The notes beneath the pieces are model-generated. The model was not told the DNA's origin and did no database searches. It worked only from the letters and a program-made list of their open reading frames with translations. Position numbers and translations under genes: made by a program. A stretch of 29,479 nucleotides of DNA, from the NCBI GenBank assembly GCA_003567075.1, contig PXAU01000071.1, forward strand, positions 1 through 29,479. Direction: 5' to 3'. Shown piece after piece: positions 9,285 to 17,395 of this stretch (positions are counted from its first letter, which is position 1; every line of letters starts with the position of its first letter). This DNA is from Trueperaceae bacterium. GTDB taxonomy: Bacteria > Deinococcota > Deinococci > Deinococcales > Trueperaceae.

Positions 9285-11576
9285 ATGCCTAGAGTGCTGC
9301 TGACGTTGTTCCTCACGTTCGCCGGTGCGGTCGCCGCCGCACCGTTGATCGTGCATCCGTTCCAGGCCAACGACGCCGCCCTTGGCGCTGTGCTCGCCGA
9401 CCGGGTGGCGCACGGCCTCGGTCCCGACGTGATCGGCCCTGCGGCCAGTCCCGCGCTCGTGGTGCCGCTCGTGGCGCCCGAGGGCTTCATCAATCCCATC
9501 GTGCTGATCGACGATCCTGCCCTGGCGGGTCGCAACGGCGCCTGGCTCCTGCGCGGCGTGAGCGGGGCCGAGGCGGCGCTCAGCGGCACGTTGCGAGCCG
9601 AAGGTGACGACCTCGTGCTGCGGCTCTGGCTCGACCGTCGCGAGGGCCAGCGAAGCGGCGTCGTTCGCGGCACGCGTGAGGATCCCGGTGCGCTGGCCGA
9701 TCGCGCCGCAGTGCTGGTGGGCCGCTGGTTGCAGCGCCCGGTGGAGGTGCAGGGGCCGCTCGACATGGCAGGCAGCGACGGCGCGCTCGGCCGTGCGGTC
9801 GGCCTGGTGGCGGCCGGCCTGCCCAGCGACGCGCTGGCCGCGCTCGAGCAGGCCGCCGAGGAGGCGCCACTGCCGCCGCGGGCGGCGGCGCTGGCGACGC
9901 TGCTGCGCGACGCGATCGAGGGCCGCGACGGCCCGGGCGAGGGGAGCGACCTCGACCGCCTGGCCACGTACGCCGTGGCGCTCCTCAACATCGGCGATCT
10001 CGTCGCCGCGGGTGAGGCCTTCGACCTGCTCGGTGTCGCTGGGTCGCCCGTCGGTTACGCCTGGGCAGGCACCATCGCCCACAACCAGGGCGAGACGGCG
10101 ACGGCGCAAGCGGCCTTCGACCGGGCGGTGGCGCAGCCTGGTTACGACGCTGGCCCGGCGCTTCGCGCCGCCTACCGGCAGGCGACCGACGCGGCCGATC
10201 TTGCCGGGGCCGATCGCGACGCCCTCCTCGCGGACGAAGGCGCGAGCGCAGCCGGTCTGCTGCTCGGCGCGGTGACGGCCAACCTGGCCGACGACCCCGT
10301 CCAGGAGGACGCCCTGCTGGCTCGCCTCGAGCGGGCGGCGCCGTTCCTGACGTACGCCTTCGAGCGTCGCTCGTTCCTGGCTTTCGACCGTGACGACGCC
10401 CTGGGTGCGGCCCAAGCCTTGGCCGTCGCGCTCGAGCTCGACGACGAGAGCGACCTGTACTGGACGAACTACGGCTGGGCGCTCTACCTGCTCGGCTTCC
10501 TCGAGCGCTCCGAGGCCGCCAGCCTCCGCGCGTTGGCGCTCGACCCGTCACAGTTCATCGCCCGCTACAACCTGGGGCTGGTCGAGGTGGTCAGCGACCG
10601 CCTGGACGACGCGCTCGCGACCTACCGCGAGGCCCTGCGCTACGATCCGCGGGTCGAACCCGAGGCGGTCGTCGATCTGGTCGAGGCCGAGCGGCGCTTC
10701 CCGGAGGCGCTCGGTGTCCCGTACGCACTGGCGATCTTGGAAGAGGCGCGCGGCGAGCGCTCGGCTGCGGCCGACGCCTTCGAGCGTTACGCGGCCGCCG
10801 CGACCGCCAACCCCGATCACCCGGCCGCCCTCCCGGCGCGGGTGCGCGAGGCGACCGAACGGGCCGCGGCGTTGCGGGCGCCGCTGCCGCCGATCGCCAT
10901 CAGCGGCGCTGCCAGCCTTCAGCTCGGTCGCCGCGGTCCGACGCTCGACACGCCCCGACCCGGCGATCCGCTGGTGGTGCGCTTCGAGGTGACCACGGAG
11001 GGCGACGCGCTGCCGCGGCTGCTCCTGCTTCGAGCCGAGCTGGAGGCCGACGATGGCACCGTGGTCGCCAGCGCCGAGCGGGAGGTCGACGTGCCCGCCG
11101 GCGCGATCGGCTTCGTGGTCGAGGTGGCGCGGCTGGAACTCCCACAGGACCTGCCTGCGGGTCGCTACGGTCTGGTCGTGCGGGCCGAGGGCGAGGGCTT
11201 GCAGGCCGAGGCCGCGCAGGCGGTCGAGGTCGCCGGTGAGGCCGAGCCGGTGCGGCGGCTGGTCGGTCGCGACGTCAGCCTGTTGGCGCTCGAGACAGAA
11301 CAGGTGCTGTTCGGTCCCCGCGACCTGCCGCAGCCCAACGTCGTGGTGGCCATGCTGCTGCGCGAGCTGCGCGGCGCGGCGCCGATCGCCGAGGAGGTGC
11401 TCCCGGTGGTCGAGGACGGCCGCTTCGAGGGCCTCTCGGGCGGCGAGGTCTTCGACGGCTCGAGCGAAGACGACGTGCTCGACTTCCTGCGCTACCTGTT
11501 GGCAGAGGGTGCCGCGGACACGGCCTTCACCTTCGTCGACGGCTACGCGGAGTGGGTGCTGCAGGGCGCTCCCTGA
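9285..11576 (+). CDS. Large secreted TPR protein
   Basis: The 763-residue product begins with a signal peptide (M-P-R-V-L-L-T-L-F-L-T-F-A-G-A-V-A-A-A), so it is probably exported. The next 150 or so residues look like an alpha/beta domain (L-I-V-H-P-F-Q-A-N-D) reminiscent of periplasmic TolB-N-like domains; that likeness is weak. A long helical region with TPR units follows, for example Y-T-N-Y-G-W-A-L-Y-L-L-G-F-L-E-R and A-R-Y-N-L-G-L-V-E-V. From about residue 545 the sequence turns to beta-type and resembles an immunoglobulin-like sandwich. I recognise no enzyme motif. The start at 9285 is set by a GGAGG 7 bases before the ATG; an ATG at 9243 lacks a ribosome site and would spoil the signal peptide. 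It is a probable envelope scaffold. Confidence 0.85.
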   Translation: MPRVLLTLFLTFAGAVAAAPLIVHPFQANDAALGAVLADRVAHGLGPDVIGPAASPALVVPLVAPEGFINPIVLIDDPALAGRNGAWLLRGVSGAEAALSGTLRAEGDDLVLRLWLDRREGQRSGVVRGTREDPGALADRAAVLVGRWLQRPVEVQGPLDMAGSDGALGRAVGLVAAGLPSDALAALEQAAEEAPLPPRAAALATLLRDAIEGRDGPGEGSDLDRLATYAVALLNIGDLVAAGEAFDLLGVAGSPVGYAWAGTIAHNQGETATAQAAFDRAVAQPGYDAGPALRAAYRQATDAADLAGADRDALLADEGASAAGLLLGAVTANLADDPVQEDALLARLERAAPFLTYAFERRSFLAFDRDDALGAAQALAVALELDDESDLYWTNYGWALYLLGFLERSEAASLRALALDPSQFIARYNLGLVEVVSDRLDDALATYREALRYDPRVEPEAVVDLVEAERRFPEALGVPYALAILEEARGERSAAADAFERYAAAATANPDHPAALPARVREATERAAALRAPLPPIAISGAASLQLGRRGPTLDTPRPGDPLVVRFEVTTEGDALPRLLLLRAELEADDGTVVASAEREVDVPAGAIGFVVEVARLELPQDLPAGRYGLVVRAEGEGLQAEAAQAVEVAGEAEPVRRLVGRDVSLLALETEQVLFGPRDLPQPNVVVAMLLRELRGAAPIAEEVLPVVEDGRFEGLSGGEVFDGSSEDDVLDFLRYLLAEGAADTAFTFVDGYAEWVLQGAP

Positions 11577-11594
11577 GGCCAAGAGGTGCTGCTC

Positions 11595-11616
11595 GGGGCG
11601 CCCGCGCGGCGCACCC
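11595..11616. terminator. Weak hairpin between converging genes
   Basis: GGGGCGCC (11595-11602) can pair with GGCGCaCCC (11608-11616), giving about 8 pairs with one bulged A and a 5-base loop. It lies in the 55-base gap where the TPR gene and the TraB gene converge. There is no T-tract on either side, so it is at most a weak bidirectional terminator. Confidence 0.3.
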
Positions 11617-11631
11617 GCCGTGGCTGAGGGT

Positions 11632-12936
11632 TCAGCGCAACAGGCCGTCGAGGATGCGGAAGCCGCCCAGGTAGGTGCCCAGCACGGAGCCGAGCGTGGC
11701 CAGCAGGAAGACCAGGAAGGCGCGGGCAGCGCGGTTGGACCACCAGCCGCGCGCCTTCGTCACGTCGAAACGCAGGCGTTGCAGGTCGCCGACGCTGGGC
11801 TTGCGCAGCCACAGCTCCAGACCGGCGGCCACGAAGCCGGCGCCGATCAGCGGGTTGAGCGAGGTGAACGGTGCGGCCAGCGCGGTCCCGAGCACCGTGA
11901 GCGGGTGCGCCAGGGCGACGATGGTCGCGATGCCGGCCAAGCCACCGTTGATCAGCATCCACTCGAGCATCAGACGGATGCCCAGGTCAGGCTCGCGGCG
12001 GAATCCGAGCGCGAAGCCGGAGAGGATGGCAGCCACCAGCAGCCAGGGCAGCAGCCGCACGAGCGGGTGCGGCGGCGGCGTGCGCTCCAGCTGGGCGAGG
12101 TCGTCGCGGGCTGGGCGCCGAGGCCGTGCCGGTCCGTTGGCCTTCGCGCTCGTGTCGGTGCTGGCTTCCGCCTCCGGGTCCAACTCGCGCGTCAAGCCGG
12201 CCAGGTGGCCGGCGCCGATCACCACCAGCACCGAGCTGGGCCGCTCCGCGGCCGGCGCTGCGAGCACCTGACGCTCGAGCTGGCCGGCCATGTAGCGGTC
12301 GCGTTCGCGGATGAGGGGCGTGTAGAGCCGCTCCTCGCGCTCCGCGAACTCGGCGAAGGTGGCTTCCAGCATGTCGCCCTGCTTGAGCTGCTCGATCTCC
12401 TCCGGGGCGATCTGCTCGCGCGAGAAGGCGCTGGCGACCACGCCCATCAAGAGCGCTGGCCGTTGCCACCACGGCACGCTGGCGGAGACGCGGCGCAGGG
12501 TGACGCCTAGGTCACGGTCGATGAGCAGGAGCGGCAGCGTGCGGCTAGCCGCGCCTTCGACGGCGGCGCGCATCTCGGCACCCGGCTGGATGCCCAGCTG
12601 ATCGGCGAGCCGCTGCTGGAAGGCGCCCAAAGCCAGGCTCACCGCCACCATGCCCATCTTGCCCTGCTTGAGGATCTGGAACAGGTCGACCTTGGCCCAG
12701 CGGTCGGGGTCGGTGATGGCGGCGTGGCGGGCCGCGTCGAGCTCCACGGCGACCGCATCGAACGCGCCCGCGGCGATGGCGTCTCGCACCTCGTCCGCGC
12801 TGGCGCTCGAGACGTGGGCCGTGCCCAGCAAGGTGAAGGTGACGCCGTCCCGCTGGACGGTGGCACGCGGTCCGCGCGCTGGGTCGAAACTCGGGCTCGG
12901 GGGAGACGCGCGTTCCGCACGCACACCATCGGTCAT
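11632..12936 (-). CDS. TraB/PrgY-family membrane protein
   Basis: Members of the TraB/PrgY/GumN superfamily are thought to be metal-dependent peptidases or pheromone-control proteins. The first signature, G-T-A-H-V-S, is at residues 38 to 43. Other family features are V-A-V-E-L-D (after the first helix), a later Glu-rich helical region, and V-I-G-A-G-H-L-A-G. Several transmembrane helices follow (L-L-P-W-L-L-V-A-A-I-L-S-G-F-A, then at least three more). The 434-residue length suits a bacterial TraB with a C-terminal membrane domain. The ATG at 12936 follows a TACACT at 7 bases; a longer frame to 13089 adds only Arg/Pro/Gly-rich sequence and crosses that promoter. It diverges from the histidine kinase gene. 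The substrate is unknown. Confidence 0.88.
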   Translation of the reverse strand: MTDGVRAERASPPSPSFDPARGPRATVQRDGVTFTLLGTAHVSSASADEVRDAIAAGAFDAVAVELDAARHAAITDPDRWAKVDLFQILKQGKMGMVAVSLALGAFQQRLADQLGIQPGAEMRAAVEGAASRTLPLLLIDRDLGVTLRRVSASVPWWQRPALLMGVVASAFSREQIAPEEIEQLKQGDMLEATFAEFAEREERLYTPLIRERDRYMAGQLERQVLAAPAAERPSSVLVVIGAGHLAGLTRELDPEAEASTDTSAKANGPARPRRPARDDLAQLERTPPPHPLVRLLPWLLVAAILSGFALGFRREPDLGIRLMLEWMLINGGLAGIATIVALAHPLTVLGTALAAPFTSLNPLIGAGFVAAGLELWLRKPSVGDLQRLRFDVTKARGWWSNRAARAFLVFLLATLGSVLGTYLGGFRILDGLLR

Positions 12937-12943
12937 GGGGGGC

Positions 12944-12949
12944 AGTGTA
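12944..12949 (-). promoter_or_regulatory. -10 element of the TraB-family gene, leaderless type
   Basis: TACACT on the minus strand, 7 bases before the ATG at 12936. No Shine-Dalgarno lies in the gap, which is C-rich, so a leaderless transcript is likely. Confidence 0.55.
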
Positions 12950-13095
12950 CCCGGCTTGCCGGGTCGCGCCGGTGGCCTGCCCGCGGCGCGCCCGTGCCGG
13001 CGCCGCGGCCCCGGTCCGGCGCTGCCGTCGATCGCCCTCGCGAGGCGCCGGTGCATCGTGCTGCACGGACGCCCTGGGCGCGAGGCCACGGGTGG

Positions 13096-13101
13096 TAGCC
13101 T
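13096..13101 (+). promoter_or_regulatory. -10 element of the histidine kinase gene, leaderless type
   Basis: TAGCCT, 7 bases before the ATG at 13109. No Shine-Dalgarno is present. An imperfect inverted repeat (GTGCA at 13051-13055 with TGCAC at 13062-13066) lies about 30 bases upstream and could be an operator. Confidence 0.5.
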
Positions 13102-13108
13102 GCGGCGT

Positions 13109-14986
13109 ATGGCCGTGACCGCAAGCGTGCGACGGAAAGCGGTGGCCGGGACGGAGACCGTGGTACCCGCCCCGCGGCACAGCCTCTACGCGCAGGTGCG
13201 TTTGGCGCGGATCTGGCTGCCCCTCGCCATCGTCGGGGTGGTGCTTGTGCACCAGCTGGCGGTGGTGCCGTTGGGCGGCGCCAGTTGGCGCTTCTGGTCG
13301 CAGCTGCTCTTCTACAGCGTGCTCGGCCCCATCGCCACGTACGTCACGCTCACCTGGATCGCCTACGAGGTGCGCACGCGGGAGCGTGCCCAGGTGGAGC
13401 TCCAACGGCTCTTCCGTGAACTCCAGGACGCGCACTCGGTGCTCGGTGCGTTGCAGCGGGTGACCGAGCAGTTCGCAGCGGCGCCCGACCTGGAGCGTGC
13501 CGTCGAAGCCGCCAGCCGCGGGGTGCGCGAGGTGACCGGCGCACGGTTTGGAGCGGTGGTGGTCGGCTCGGGCGTCGTGTCGGTCCACGCCGACGACCTG
13601 GGCGACGCCGGGCGCGCGGCGGCCGAGCGCGCCGCGCTGCAGCGCGACGCGCGGTTGATGCGGGCCGGGCACGCCTCGGCCGTGCTGGGCGAACCCGACG
13701 GCGGCGCCACGCTGGTGTTGGCGCTGCGTTGGGGCGGCCGTCACGAGGGCAGCCTGCAGGCCAGCTTCGACGTCGCGCCAGACGAGAAGCAGCGCGAGAC
13801 GCTGCGCATCCTCGCCGCCGACTTCGCGGCCGCGGCCGAAGCGGTGCAAGGCCGCACGCGCGACCTCCTGACCCTGTTCGAGGTGGATCGCTCGATTCGT
13901 GCCGAGGGCAACCTGGCGCGGCTGCTGAGCACGTTGGTGTCGCGCATGGCCGGCCGTGTGGGCGCCCAGCGAGCCGGGGTCTACCTTAGTGACGACGACG
14001 GCACCCTGGAGCTGCGGATCGCCGTGCGACTGGGCCGGCAGGGCTTCGAGCCGTGGCGCCCGGCGCCGCTGCCGATCCGGCCGGGCGAGGGGTTGATCGG
14101 CCGCGCCGCTGCGGGTCGCGAGCCCTTGGTGCTGGCCGCCCTCGCCAGCGCCGAGCGCCAGGCCAGCGGCCCCTTGCTTCACGACGCCGGCAGCGCCGTG
14201 CTGCTGCCGCTGTCGAACGACGAGCGGCTGCTCGGGGTGATCGTCCTGGCGCACGACGAGCCGGGCCATGGCAGCGATGCCAGCCTGCCCTTCCTGGGTC
14301 TGCTGGCGGGCCAGCTCAGCCTGGCCGTCGGCAACGCCAGCGCCTACCTGCAGTCCGAGGAGCTCGCCATCGTCGAGGAGCGCAACCGCATCGCGCGCGA
14401 GATCCACGACGGCGTCGCGCAATCGCTGGCGTTCGCGGGGCTCAAGCTCGACCTGGCGACACGGCTCTTGCACCGCGATCCGGATGCCACCGAACGCGAA
14501 CTCCAGGCGGCGCGGGCCACGATTCGCGAGATGATCCGCGAGATCCGCCGCTCGATCTTCGCGCTCCGCCCCGTCGACCTCGAGCGGCACGGCTTCGTCG
14601 AGACGCTGCGTCGTTACGCCTCGGATTTCGGGCAACAGAACGACATCTCGCTGGAGCTGCAGGTGCCGGCGTTGCCCGAGCTGAGCCTCAAGTCCGAGGC
14701 GGTCCTGTTCCGGATCTTCCAGGAGGCCATGAACAACGTGGCGAAGCACGCCGGTGCGCGCTCGGTGCGGGTCAGCGTGGGGGTCGACGCGCACGGGATG
14801 GTCGAGATCGAGGTCTTCGACGACGGTCGCGGCTTCGATCCCAGCGAGGTCGCCGACCGGGTCACCAGCGCCGGTGGCCTAGGTTTGCGGCAGATGCGCG
14901 AGCGCGTCGAGGCGCGCGGAGGCCGCTTCGAGATCGAGAGCGAGGTCGGCGAAGGCACCAGCGTGCGGGCCTCGGTGCCGGCCTGA
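13109..14986 (+). CDS. GAF-domain sensor histidine kinase, NarL-partner class
   Basis: A two-component sensor kinase of 625 residues. The order is a polar N terminus, two membrane helices (about 32 to 55 and 63 to 87), a linker coiled coil, a first GAF-like domain, a second GAF domain (from L-F-E-V-D-R-S-I to L-A-V-G-N-A), a HisKA_3 dimerisation domain with phosphoacceptor H433 in R-E-I-H-D-G-V-A-Q, and an HATPase_c domain with an N-box Q-E-A-M-N-N-V-A-K-H and a D-D-G-R-G-F-D motif. HisKA_3 kinases normally signal to NarL/LuxR-type response regulators, but none is adjacent. The ligand of the GAF domains cannot be read from sequence. The start at ATG 13109 agrees with the close -10 and removes an Arg/Gly-rich upstream extension. 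Confidence 0.93.
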   Translation: MAVTASVRRKAVAGTETVVPAPRHSLYAQVRLARIWLPLAIVGVVLVHQLAVVPLGGASWRFWSQLLFYSVLGPIATYVTLTWIAYEVRTRERAQVELQRLFRELQDAHSVLGALQRVTEQFAAAPDLERAVEAASRGVREVTGARFGAVVVGSGVVSVHADDLGDAGRAAAERAALQRDARLMRAGHASAVLGEPDGGATLVLALRWGGRHEGSLQASFDVAPDEKQRETLRILAADFAAAAEAVQGRTRDLLTLFEVDRSIRAEGNLARLLSTLVSRMAGRVGAQRAGVYLSDDDGTLELRIAVRLGRQGFEPWRPAPLPIRPGEGLIGRAAAGREPLVLAALASAERQASGPLLHDAGSAVLLPLSNDERLLGVIVLAHDEPGHGSDASLPFLGLLAGQLSLAVGNASAYLQSEELAIVEERNRIAREIHDGVAQSLAFAGLKLDLATRLLHRDPDATERELQAARATIREMIREIRRSIFALRPVDLERHGFVETLRRYASDFGQQNDISLELQVPALPELSLKSEAVLFRIFQEAMNNVAKHAGARSVRVSVGVDAHGMVEIEVFDDGRGFDPSEVADRVTSAGGLGLRQMRERVEARGGRFEIESEVGEGTSVRASVPA

Positions 14987-15031
14987 GCCGGGCGCCGAGG
15001 CCCGCGACTGCGAACGCTGAAGAGGGCGTGT

Positions 15032-15247
15032 TCAGCGCTTGCGGCGATAGGAGTCGCCGAAGCGCTTCTGGAACTTCTCGACCCGGCCTTCCGTGTCGAT
15101 GAAGCGCTGCTGGCCCGTGTAGAACGGGTGGTTGCCCGACCAGACGTCGACGTGGATCTCGGGGCGGGTGCTGTACGTCTCCAGCACCACCTGGCCCTCG
15201 CAGATGATCTTGCAGGGGACCATCTTGGGATGGATGTCCTTCTTCAT
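15032..15247 (-). CDS. rpmE: Ribosomal protein L31, zinc-free type
   Basis: A 71-residue large-subunit ribosomal protein starting M-K-K-D-I-H-P-K. It carries the family pattern S-T-R-P-E-I-H-V-D-V, H-P-F-Y-T-G, D-T-E-G-R-V-E-K-F and K-R-F-G. Zinc-binding L31 has Cys-x-x-Cys before H-P-F; here that part reads W-S-G-N-H, and only C12 and C17 remain, so this looks like the zinc-independent form. The ATG follows an AGGAG at good spacing. The frame stays open upstream to 15805, but that extension lies across aroA and is not coding. The sequence fits L31 of Deinococcus relatives, which supports the phylum guess. Confidence 0.95.
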   Translation of the reverse strand: MKKDIHPKMVPCKIICEGQVVLETYSTRPEIHVDVWSGNHPFYTGQQRFIDTEGRVEKFQKRFGDSYRRKR

Positions 15248-15266
15248 GGTTCTCCTCGCCTCGAGC

Positions 15267-15304
15267 GGCACGGGCTGTGTCGTGCCGCGAGCCGTGCCAT
15301 GGTA
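15267..15304 (-). promoter_or_regulatory. Possible rpmE promoter with inverted repeat in leader
   Basis: TACCAT on the minus strand (15299-15304) is a candidate -10. Directly after it, GGCACGG (15267-15273) is the exact reverse complement of CCGTGCC (15292-15298), a 7-base inverted repeat in the predicted leader, with a second CGTGCC between them. It could serve autoregulation by L31, but this is speculative. Confidence 0.25.
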
Positions 15305-15369
15305 GCAGACCGGAGCGCCCTCGGGGGTAGGGTGACCGGCTGGCCACCGACCGCGCAGCAACCGTGAGG

Positions 15370-15383
15370 GCCCGGGCCCGGGC
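15370..15383. repeat. 14-base palindrome upstream of aroA
   Basis: GCCCGGGCCCGGGC is a perfect palindrome ending 19 bases before the aroA -10, where a -35 or operator would lie. In such GC-rich DNA, chance is possible. Confidence 0.4.
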
Positions 15384-15402
15384 TCGAGTGGCTGCCGCGG
15401 GT

Positions 15403-15408
15403 TAGGCT
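15403..15408 (+). promoter_or_regulatory. -10 element of the aroA operon
   Basis: TAGGCT, identical to the -10 of the btu promoter, 11 bases before the aroA ATG. The leader would be about 5 bases, too short for a ribosome site. No clear -35. Confidence 0.45.
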
Positions 15409-15419
15409 GGTGCACGACC

Positions 15420-16733
15420 ATGGCAGCCCGTATCGCGCTCGCGCCTCCGCCTGCCCTCGACGCCGAGGTGGTGGTGCCAGGCTCGAAGAGCCTCACCAAC
15501 CGGGCCTTGCTGTGCGCCGCCCTGGCCGAGGGCGAGAGCCTGTTGCGCGGCGCGCTGGTGGCGGAGGACGCCGAGGTCATGCGCGCGGCGCTGGAGCGGC
15601 TGGGGGTGCGCAGCGAGGCGCGGGGCCAGCGCCGGTCGGGCGTGGACCTGGCGGTCGACGGCGTCGCGGGGCGCTGGCCGAGCGCCGGCGCCGAGCTCGA
15701 CGTGCGCCTCTCGGGCACGGCGCTACGGTTCCTCTGCGCGGCGGTCTGCCTGGGGCGTGGTCGCTTCCGCCTGGACGGCACCGAACGCATGCGCGAGCGC
15801 CCCATCGAGGATCAGTTGGAGGCGCTGCGGGCGCTCGGCGTCGATGCCCGCAGCGAGCGCGGCAACGGCTGCCCGCCGGTGGTGGTGCAGGCCGACGGCC
15901 TCCCCGGCGGCAGCGTCGCCGTCGCCGGTGATCGCTCGTCGCAGTACCTCTCGGGTCTGCTGCTGGCGGCCCCGTACGCGCGCGCGCCGCTCACGCTCGA
16001 GGTGACGGGCGCGCTGCAATCGCGACCCTTCGTCGACATGACGTTGGCGGTGATGGCCACCTTCGGGGCGCACGTCGAGCGCGACGGCTACCGGCGCTTC
16101 CGGGTGCCCGCAGGACGCTACCGGCCGCGTGTGTACCAGGTCGAGGGCGACGCGATGGCGGCGGGATACTTCTGGGCTGCCGCGGCGCTGCGCGGCGGAC
16201 GCGTCACCACCCGCGGCGTGGGCGCGGACAGCGTGCAAGGCGACGTCGCGTTGCTGGAGGGGCTGGAACGCATGGGCTGCGAGGTAACGCGCGGAGCGGA
16301 CGCGATCGAGCTGCGCGGTCCGGCGGACGGGCGCCTGCGCGGCGGCCGCTTCGACCTCAACGCCTGCCCGGACCAAGCCCAGACCGTGGCCGTGCTAGCC
16401 CTCGGCGCCGACGCGCCGGTGCACATCGAGCACGTTTGGAACCTGCGCATCAAGGAGACCGACAGGCTGCGCGCCGTGGCCATCGAGCTGCGACGACTGG
16501 GCGCCAGCGTCGAGGAACGTCACGACGGGCTGAGCGTGTGGCCGCTGGAGGCAGCGCCGCGGCCCGGCGTGGTGGCGACGTACGGCGACCATCGCATGGC
16601 GATGGCGTTCGCGCTGCTCGGCGTGCGCTGGCCCGGCGTGGTGATTGACGATCCGGGTTGTGTCGGCAAGACCTACCCGCGCTTCTGGGACGATCTCGCC
16701 AGTGTCGGCGTGGGGGTGGAGGTGGTCGCGTGA
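15420..16733 (+). CDS. aroA: 3-phosphoshikimate 1-carboxyvinyltransferase (EPSP synthase)
   Basis: Sixth step of the shikimate pathway: joins shikimate-3-phosphate and phosphoenolpyruvate. The N-terminal V-P-G-S-K-S-L-T-N-R-A-L motif holds the substrate-binding Lys, Ser and Arg. Active-site motifs N-L-R-I-K-E-T-D-R and G-D-H-R-M-A-M are intact. The 437-residue length is typical. The PEP-site loop reads R-L-S-G-T-A-L-R-F-L, where E. coli has G-N-A-G-T-A-M-R-P-L: the key Gly is kept, but the Asn and Pro positions are Leu and Phe. Similar A-G-T-x-x-R-F-L loops occur in other bacterial classes, so the enzyme is probably active. It heads an overlapping operon with cmk and nadK. Confidence 0.97.
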   Translation: MAARIALAPPPALDAEVVVPGSKSLTNRALLCAALAEGESLLRGALVAEDAEVMRAALERLGVRSEARGQRRSGVDLAVDGVAGRWPSAGAELDVRLSGTALRFLCAAVCLGRGRFRLDGTERMRERPIEDQLEALRALGVDARSERGNGCPPVVVQADGLPGGSVAVAGDRSSQYLSGLLLAAPYARAPLTLEVTGALQSRPFVDMTLAVMATFGAHVERDGYRRFRVPAGRYRPRVYQVEGDAMAAGYFWAAAALRGGRVTTRGVGADSVQGDVALLEGLERMGCEVTRGADAIELRGPADGRLRGGRFDLNACPDQAQTVAVLALGADAPVHIEHVWNLRIKETDRLRAVAIELRRLGASVEERHDGLSVWPLEAAPRPGVVATYGDHRMAMAFALLGVRWPGVVIDDPGCVGKTYPRFWDDLASVGVGVEVVA

Positions 16734-17395
16734 CACGTGCTGCGCGCGCCGATCTGGGCGTGATCACGATCGACGGTCCGGCGGCTTCGGGCAAGTCGTC
16801 GGTGGCGAGGGGGGTGGCGCACGCCCTGGGGGTGCCCTTCGTGAGCAGCGGCTTGCTCTACCGCGCTGCCACCTTGCTGGTTGCCCGCGCCGGCATCGAC
16901 CCGGGCGACGAGGCGGCGGTCATGGCTGCCCTGGCGGGCCACGCCGTGGCGCTGGAGCCGGGGACGACGGCGAACCGCGTGCGCCTCGACGGCGAGGACG
17001 TGAGCGACGCGCTTCACACGGCCGCGGTGGACGCCGGCGTGTCGCAGGTCGCCGCGCACCCGTCCGTGCGGGCGTGGGTCGGCGAGCAGCTTCGCCGGGT
17101 GCCGCCGCCCTTCGCCATCGACGGGCGCGACATGGGCTCGACCGTGTTCCCCGACGCCCGCCACAAGTTCTACCTGACGGCCTCGCTCGAGGAGCGCGCG
17201 CGGCGCCGGGCCGGCGAGCGCGACACCGATCTGGCCGCGGTGGCCGCCGCCATGGCGCGCCGTGACGCGCTCGACGCGCGGCAGTTGGCGCCAGCGCCCG
17301 ATGCGCACCACATCGACACCGACGCGCTCGACCTCGACCAGGTGATCGAGCGGGTGCTGGAGAAGCTGCCAGCGGGCGCGGCGTCGGTACCATGA
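16730..17395 (+). CDS. cmk: Cytidylate kinase
   Basis: Phosphorylates CMP and dCMP. The P-loop G-P-A-A-S-G-K-S-S is at residues 16 to 24 and is followed by the S-S-G-L-L-Y-R-A segment that binds CMP. The central I-D-G-R-D-M-G-S-T-V-F-P-D-A motif and K-F-Y-L-T-A-S-L-E-E-R-A-R-R-R are characteristic. The length of 221 residues is normal. The GTG start at 16730 overlaps the aroA stop (GTGA) and is preceded by a GGAGG. The aroA-cmk order is widespread in bacteria. It supplies CDP, a function complementary to the pyrG-udk operon 8 kb to the left. Confidence 0.96.
   Translation: MTRAARADLGVITIDGPAASGKSSVARGVAHALGVPFVSSGLLYRAATLLVARAGIDPGDEAAVMAALAGHAVALEPGTTANRVRLDGEDVSDALHTAAVDAGVSQVAAHPSVRAWVGEQLRRVPPPFAIDGRDMGSTVFPDARHKFYLTASLEERARRRAGERDTDLAAVAAAMARRDALDARQLAPAPDAHHIDTDALDLDQVIERVLEKLPAGAASVP

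Noticed and set aside
12545..14794. Open frame of 749 codons on the minus strand opposite the histidine kinase
   Set aside because: The plus strand encodes complete kinase domains; the minus-strand product is low in complexity with no recognisable motif until it enters an out-of-frame copy of the TraB region.
15248..15805. N-terminal extension of L31 to 257 residues
   Set aside because: The extra part lies opposite aroA and its upstream region, is low in complexity, and the AGGAG before 15247 marks the true start.
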